Source: Woeseia sp.
GTDB taxonomy: Bacteria; Pseudomonadota; Gammaproteobacteria; Steroidobacterales; UBA11654
Assembly (NCBI GenBank): GCA_019653755.1
Contig: BPCL01000001.1
Location: forward strand, 124,001-188,000
Length of the DNA stretch: 64,000 nt
Direction of reading: 5' to 3'
In this document: positions 59,712 through 64,000 of the stretch, piece after piece
Numbering within the stretch: position 1 is the first letter of the stretch
Layout: each line of letters starts with the position of its first letter
The notes under the pieces: model-generated
What the model saw: only the letters and a program-made list of their open reading frames with translations
Database searches by the model: none
Told to the model about the DNA's origin: nothing
Position numbers and translations under genes: made by a program

Positions 59712-60773
59712 TTAAGGGTTTGAAATTTCTTTGACTAACTCTAAGGCTGTTTTATTGGAATCAGGAAGGACAGCGTCTGAGGTTTTAATGGATGTTACTC
59801 GACTGCCCCAGTCAATAACAGCAGCAGCACCTGTTAGTCCACCTCCAAATGCTAGAAATAGCATTTTTGAATTGGGTTTAACTTTACCTTCATCAAGAGC
59901 TTCTGTTAAAGCAATAGGGATTGATCCGGCCGACGTGTTTCCGTATTTATCCAGATTAATAATCATTTTCTCCATTGGAAAATTACATCTTTTAGCAGTT
60001 GCTTCCAAAATTCTTAAGTTAGCCTGATGAGGTATACAAAGATCAATATCATCAACCGTAAGGTTTGATTCTTCTAAAGCTTCCTGAGCTAATCTAGCCA
60101 TTGTTTTGACTGCATTTTTAAATATTTCTTGTCCCTCAAAATGAATACCTAGAAAATAACCATCTTTTGGATCTTTGAATTCCATGCTAGAGCCAAAATT
60201 ATCAAGTTTTAGCGTATCACCCAGAAAAGGATCACAGGTTAGTTTAGACGAGTAGAGCTTAGAGTCGTTATCAACTGCTTCAATCACTACAGCTCCAGCA
60301 CCATCACCAAATAAAACAGCAGTATCTCTTGCACTCCAGTCAAGAAAGAAACTAACCTTTTCACCGCCGACCAAGAGAATGTTTTTCATAACCCCTGATG
60401 AAATTAATGAGTAGGCAGTGGTTAAGCCATAGACAAAACCAGTGCATGCAGAGTTCAGTTCAAAAGCTGCTGCATGTTTGTTACCGATATTTTCTTGTAT
60501 TCTTGATGCTGTGGTTGGGATGATGTATTGAGGTGTGCAGGTTGCCATAATAACCGCATCTATATCTTGGGGGTCTTTATCAGCCGCTGCAAGTGCGTGT
60601 TGGGCTGCAACAGTTCCCATATCTCCTAGAGATGTGTGAGCTATTCTCCTCTCTTTAACTCCTGTTCTGGAAATAATCCACTCATCATCCGTATCAAGAA
60701 ATGTTTCAAGATCTTTATTTGTAAGTATTGAGGGTGGTGTGCATTTACCCCAACCTGTAATTTCTATACCCAT
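59712..60773 (-). CDS. 3-oxoacyl-ACP synthase III-like ketosynthase (FabH-like)
   Basis: A 353-residue thiolase-fold enzyme with the FabH triad: cysteine in ELNSACTGFVYG, histidine in CIPHQANLRI, asparagine in KYGNTSAGSIP. The C-terminal extension of about 30 residues makes it longer than canonical FabH (about 317), and it stands in the oxygenase operon instead of the fab cluster, which suggests a specialised ketosynthase. It would condense an acyl thioester with malonyl-ACP or a free malonyl thioester. The role is inferred. Confidence 0.85.
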   Translation of the reverse strand: MGIEITGWGKCTPPSILTNKDLETFLDTDDEWIISRTGVKERRIAHTSLGDMGTVAAQHALAAADKDPQDIDAVIMATCTPQYIIPTTASRIQENIGNKHAAAFELNSACTGFVYGLTTAYSLISSGVMKNILLVGGEKVSFFLDWSARDTAVLFGDGAGAVVIEAVDNDSKLYSSKLTCDPFLGDTLKLDNFGSSMEFKDPKDGYFLGIHFEGQEIFKNAVKTMARLAQEALEESNLTVDDIDLCIPHQANLRILEATAKRCNFPMEKMIINLDKYGNTSAGSIPIALTEALDEGKVKPNSKMLFLAFGGGLTGAAAVIDWGSRVTSIKTSDAVLPDSNKTALELVKEISNP

Positions 60774-60809
60774 TTCTTCATCCCCTATTGAAGAAATTAT
60801 AGTTTACCT

Positions 60810-61862
60810 TCATTTTTCTGATACCCCTAGTCGTTCTTGAAGTTTTGGACTGGTTGTTGTGTATTGAAGATGAACTTTTTTACCAGGCTCTATTATGGCT
60901 TTTGCAGCAAATGCAGCAAGCGCTGCCTCATGAAAACCACTGAGGATTAATTTTTTCTTTCCGGGGTAGTTAGAAATATCACCTATTGCAAAAATTCCCG
61001 GTAGATTAGTTTGAAATTTTTCCGTATCAACCTCTATAGATTTCTTATTAATTTCTAGATTCCATTCAGCAATAGGTCCAAGTTTTGGTGATAGCCCAAA
61101 ACAGACAAGCATGCTATCTGCAGCTATAACTTTTTCTTCTTTGTTTACTGATAGCGTTAATGTTTTTAAGTTTTCATTATCAACACTGTAGGATTTTAGA
61201 TTGCTTTTTTCGTAAAGATTAATTCTCCCTTCATTGACTAAAGCCTTCATTGTTTTGACCGAGGCAGCAACTCCTCTGTATTTATCTCTACGGTGAACCA
61301 AGGTTACAGTACCTCCAGAATCTATAAATTCCTTATCACTTGCAAAGTCATTAGCCCAATCAAGTGCTGAATCTCCGCCACCAAAAATAACAAGATTCTT
61401 ACCAAAAAAACCTTTCTTATTTTTAACTTTGTAATGTAGCCATTTGTCTTCAAAATCATCGATGTCTTTTAATTTGATTTTTCTAGCCTGAAATGAGCCT
61501 ACGCCCCCAGCTATAAAGATAGTTTTGGTGATAAATTGGTTGTTAGTACTAGTGGTAACAAAATATTCTTCATTTTTACTCTCGACTGAAACAACTTCTT
61601 CTCCCAAATATATCTCAGGGTTAAATGGTTCAATTTGTTCCATCAAATTATCAACCAATTCTTGAGCTGAACAAACTGGAATGCCAGGAATATCATAGAT
61701 CGGTTTATCAGGATAAAGTTCAGAGCATTGGCCGCCAATCTTCTCCATACTATCAATGATCACAGAATCAATGCCGAGCAATCCTAGTTCAAAGATTTGG
61801 AATATGCCGCAAGGGCCAGCTCCCACTATCAAGGCATCAATATGTTTGGTTTCTTGGCTCAT
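60810..61862 (-). CDS. Ferredoxin-NADP+ reductase-like flavoprotein (YumC/TrxR type)
   Basis: A 350-residue FAD/NAD(P) protein with ALIVGAGPCGIFQI, VIFGGGDSALDWAND and GIFAIGDISNYPGKKKLI. The thioredoxin-reductase CxxC is absent (the stretch between the two cofactor motifs has none), matching the YumC-type ferredoxin-NADP+ reductases. It may pass NADPH electrons to the Rieske enzymes through a ferredoxin. The start overlaps the holB stop region by 26 bp, which also links this block to the housekeeping genes. Confidence 0.85.
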   Translation of the reverse strand: MSQETKHIDALIVGAGPCGIFQIFELGLLGIDSVIIDSMEKIGGQCSELYPDKPIYDIPGIPVCSAQELVDNLMEQIEPFNPEIYLGEEVVSVESKNEEYFVTTSTNNQFITKTIFIAGGVGSFQARKIKLKDIDDFEDKWLHYKVKNKKGFFGKNLVIFGGGDSALDWANDFASDKEFIDSGGTVTLVHRRDKYRGVAASVKTMKALVNEGRINLYEKSNLKSYSVDNENLKTLTLSVNKEEKVIAADSMLVCFGLSPKLGPIAEWNLEINKKSIEVDTEKFQTNLPGIFAIGDISNYPGKKKLILSGFHEAALAAFAAKAIIEPGKKVHLQYTTTSPKLQERLGVSEK

Positions 61863-62823
61863 TATTTTGTAATCCTTTTAAATTTGAATACATTGGACTA
61901 AGTAAATTAGTTATTTGCAGACTCCAATTTAATGTTCTCCCTTCTATCTTATATTTCCTTATACTCGCTACTTCCTTCAAGAAAGTAAAACTTTCTTCTG
62001 CATTAAGATCGAGCTTCAATAACTGATTCAGAGAATCAGGCAATAGATTACTTTCTCCTTCTTGCAAAAGGTTATGATAAAGGAACTTGGAAAACCAGAA
62101 ATAAAGTATCCTTAAGTTAGTCTCTAAATCTTCAGATTTCCAGGAGCCAGCCAGCGCAGAAGGCTTTATTTTTTTTGTAAGAAGGTTCTCTAGATCTTTT
62201 GCCACTTGTTGGATTTGACTGTTCAAGTATTCGAACCCAAGATCATTTAGAAGAATTGGCCTTGAGCCAAATATATCAATTATTTGTTCCCAGTTCTGTT
62301 CTGGATTCATGGCGCTCAACCAGTTTAATGTTTCTTCTCTAGTTGGCCTATTAACTTCAATAATTTGTACTCTACTGATAATAGTTTTTGGAAGATTATT
62401 ATTAGGTTCCGAGATTAAAATTATTAATGTATTTTGAGGCGGCTCTTCAAGAATTTTTAAAAGACTATTGGCCGCAGCTCTGTTCATGGCATGAGCAGGA
62501 TTAATGACCGCTACTTTCCCTTTACCTTTTAGGCTGGTGAGTAACATAAAGGATTTTAACGATCTTATTTGGTCTATAGAGATTATCTCTTTGCCTTCAT
62601 CAGGGTTAATCAATTTACAGTCAGGGACTTTCCCTTCATTGATATCTTCTTCATCGAGATCAATATTCTCTGCTAAGAAGCTAGCAGTTAAACTCAAAGC
62701 AAGCTTTGCTTTACCAATTCCTTGATCTCCTTGTATTAATAAAGCATGTGCGCTTTGATGATCTTCTATAGGCTTAGCTAACTTATTGTATAGTTCATCT
62801 AGCCATGACATTTCTTTAATCAT
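61837..62823 (-). CDS. holB: DNA polymerase III delta' subunit HolB
   Basis: A 328-residue clamp-loader subunit: HALLIQGDQGIGKAKLAL (P-loop region), SIDQIRSLKSFM, AMNRAAANSLLKILEEPP and the sensor ISRVQIIEV. The usual Cys4 zinc module between Walker A and IDQIR is missing: only one cysteine (VPDCKLINP) remains. The gene overlaps the FNR-like gene by 26 bp and tmk by 4 bp (ATGA). Confidence 0.9.
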   Translation of the reverse strand: MIKEMSWLDELYNKLAKPIEDHQSAHALLIQGDQGIGKAKLALSLTASFLAENIDLDEEDINEGKVPDCKLINPDEGKEIISIDQIRSLKSFMLLTSLKGKGKVAVINPAHAMNRAAANSLLKILEEPPQNTLIILISEPNNNLPKTIISRVQIIEVNRPTREETLNWLSAMNPEQNWEQIIDIFGSRPILLNDLGFEYLNSQIQQVAKDLENLLTKKIKPSALAGSWKSEDLETNLRILYFWFSKFLYHNLLQEGESNLLPDSLNQLLKLDLNAEESFTFLKEVASIRKYKIEGRTLNWSLQITNLLSPMYSNLKGLQNNEPRNQTY

Positions 62824-63446
62824 ATCTTCTTTTTGATAAATTCTAGTATGTGAGTTTGGATATTTGATTGAACTTGCTCTATTGGTTTAGTTGCATCAAC
62901 AATAATCATTCTTTCTTTAAAAATATCTGCTAACTCCAGATAACCTTCTCTCACTTTTTCAAAAAATAACTTGTCTTGAGATTCAAACCGGTCATTGGGA
63001 TTAAGCTTTCTGCGTTTAGAAATAACATCAATAGGGGCATCTAAAAGAAAAGTCAGATCTGGATCAAAGCTACCTTGGATAATTTTCTTGATTTGGTTGA
63101 CTTGTTCAAATCCCAAGCCTCTTCCAAAACCTTGATAAGCAAAGCTAGCATCTGCAAAACGATCACAGATAACCCATTTGCCTTCTTTCAAATTAGGCTT
63201 AATTACTTCGTTGATGTGTTTTTCTCTTGCAGCAAATAGTAGAAGTAATTCACCCATAGGCGAAATAGTGTCATCTTTTTCATACAAGAGTGTCTGCCTA
63301 ATTTTTTCCCCCAATGAGGTGCCACCAGGCTCTCTGGTCATGTGCGTTTTTATATTCTTTTTATTTAGGAGATCGGATATAAATTTTGCATTAGTTGATT
63401 TACCAACACACTCTATCCCTTCTATTGTTATAAATAAGCCTGACAT
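62820..63446 (-). CDS. tmk: Thymidylate kinase
   Basis: A 208-residue dTMP kinase: P-loop EGIECVGKST, the DR(Y/H/F) motif ICDRFADASFAYQG with substrate residues, TREPGGT and a LID with KRRKLNPNDRFE. It makes dTDP for DNA synthesis. It overlaps holB by 4 bp, the standard gammaproteobacterial tmk-holB arrangement. Confidence 0.95.
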   Translation of the reverse strand: MSGLFITIEGIECVGKSTNAKFISDLLNKKNIKTHMTREPGGTSLGEKIRQTLLYEKDDTISPMGELLLLFAAREKHINEVIKPNLKEGKWVICDRFADASFAYQGFGRGLGFEQVNQIKKIIQGSFDPDLTFLLDAPIDVISKRRKLNPNDRFESQDKLFFEKVREGYLELADIFKERMIIVDATKPIEQVQSNIQTHILEFIKKKI

Positions 63447-63588
63447 ATATCTCTATTCTAAATTATCATCTTATGAACCTAAGATAATTCTTATTATGCA
63501 TTAAATTTTACGATTTAATTCGAAAATCAAAGAGTAATAAAGAAAGAATTTATTCCTTCAGATCTTCTATAAAAGGGTAGTTGTTTTA

Positions 63589-63822
63589 TTAGTCGGGGGA
63601 CTTATTGATATAGTCGATTGCAGTTTGAACCGTTGAAATATTCTCCGCCTCTTCATCAGAGATTTCTATATCAAATTCTTCTTCAAGTGCCATGACTAGT
63701 TCAACTGTGTCTAATGAATCAGCTCCCAGATCATCTATAAAACTAGATTCATTGTTGATCTCGTCAACGCCAATACCAAGTTGCTCAGCCACAATGCCCT
63801 TAACTCTTTCATCAACGCTCAT
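63589..63822 (-). CDS. acpP: Acyl carrier protein
   Basis: A 77-residue ACP with the phosphopantetheine serine in [19 protein letters not shown] and the usual acidic helices. Length and motif match the primary fatty-acid ACP. Between fabG and tmk; fabF and mltG, which normally separate acpP from tmk, are not here, and 142 bp without a gene separate them. Confidence 0.95.
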   Translation of the reverse strand: MSVDERVKGIVAEQLGIGVDEINNESSFIDDLGADSLDTVELVMALEEEFDIEISDEEAENISTVQTAIDYINKSPD

Positions 63823-63895
63823 GTAATTCCCCTATATTCAGATATTTTGTATTGTATGAAAAATCATTGTTTTCTCAAGCAATTTTAGACAAATA

Positions 63896-64000
63896 TTATT
63901 CCATGTGCATTCCACCATTCACATGAATAGTTTGACCAGTGATATAAGACCCTGATTTAGAAGCTAAAAAAATAGCAGCTTTAGCAATATCTTCAGGATC
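63896..64000 (-). CDS. fabG: 3-oxoacyl-ACP reductase FabG, C-terminal end
   Basis: Only the last 34 codons are in the window; they read [19 protein letters not shown] and then [15 protein letters not shown], the FabG C-terminus. The gene starts beyond the right edge. The stop lies 73 bp from acpP, as in gammaproteobacterial fabG-acpP pairs. Confidence 0.85.
   Translation of the reverse strand, partial: DPEDIAKAAIFLASKSGSYITGQTIHVNGGMHME

Noticed and set aside
1-64000. CRISPR array, phage or insertion sequence
   Set aside because: No regularly spaced identical repeats, cas genes, transposase or integrase motifs were found on either strand.

Overview
This window looks like chromosome from a low-GC (roughly mid-30s percent by eye) marine-type gammaproteobacterium, possibly SAR86-like. 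The evidence is AT-rich coding DNA, a TonB receptor with the EIVVTARK box, a gammaproteobacterial system I cytochrome c maturation operon (ccmA to ccmI), a BaeS/BaeR-like pair beside a Spy/CpxP-like gene, and fabG-acpP-tmk-holB order at the right edge. The taxon is inference. No phage, insertion sequence or CRISPR array was seen. About seventeen genes are split by small indels, many of them in homopolymer runs. I give the whole span of each such gene, because base-calling error is a likelier cause than decay for most of them.

Layout, left to right. 1-2.6 kb: two reverse-strand hydrolase genes, a secreted amidohydrolase cut by the window edge and a prolyl oligopeptidase. 2.6-3.5 kb: a small membrane protein and a ferritin-like protein. 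3.5-13 kb: a self-contained type I secretion locus (SGNH-like hydrolase, HlyD adaptor, ABC exporter, TolC) divergent from a 1528-residue cadherin-repeat/serralysin-type metalloprotease, its probable cargo. 13-24.8 kb: a secreted S9 peptidase, DoxX, SnoaL-like protein, three tRNAs (Gly, Cys, Leu), an amidohydrolase translationally coupled to a proline dehydrogenase, a TonB receptor, an alpha/beta hydrolase, a HupE/UreJ protein and a DUF6512-like protein. 24.8-27.6 kb: a BaeRS-like two-component system divergent from a Spy-like gene, with three 11-bp-phased TTCAT repeats between them. 27.7-36.1 kb: a quinone-reductase-like MDR enzyme, the full ccmABCDEFGHI operon, then Mpo1-like, rhodanese and MOSC genes.

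36.2-44.2 kb is a catabolic-looking cluster: a PhlG-like (diacetylphloroglucinol hydrolase family) protein, an aldo/keto reductase, two SDRs, a Rieske oxygenase, two MFS transporters and a TauD-type dioxygenase. A 0.7-kb very AT-rich gene-free stretch follows, then a badly frame-broken NAD-dependent DNA ligase.

46.7-61.9 kb is a long reverse-strand block, probably one or a few operons: ACSF3/MatB-like malonyl-CoA synthetase, amidase, iron-type alcohol dehydrogenase, SDR, acyl-CoA ligase, trimethylamine-dehydrogenase-like flavoprotein lacking the flavin-linking cysteine, MFS transporter, Rieske oxygenase resembling quaternary-amine demethylases, FAD monooxygenase, an unrecognised 234-residue protein, a FabH-like ketosynthase and a ferredoxin-NADP reductase-like enzyme. 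It is the best candidate in the window for an undescribed pathway. Housekeeping genes holB, tmk, acpP and the fabG tail close the window.
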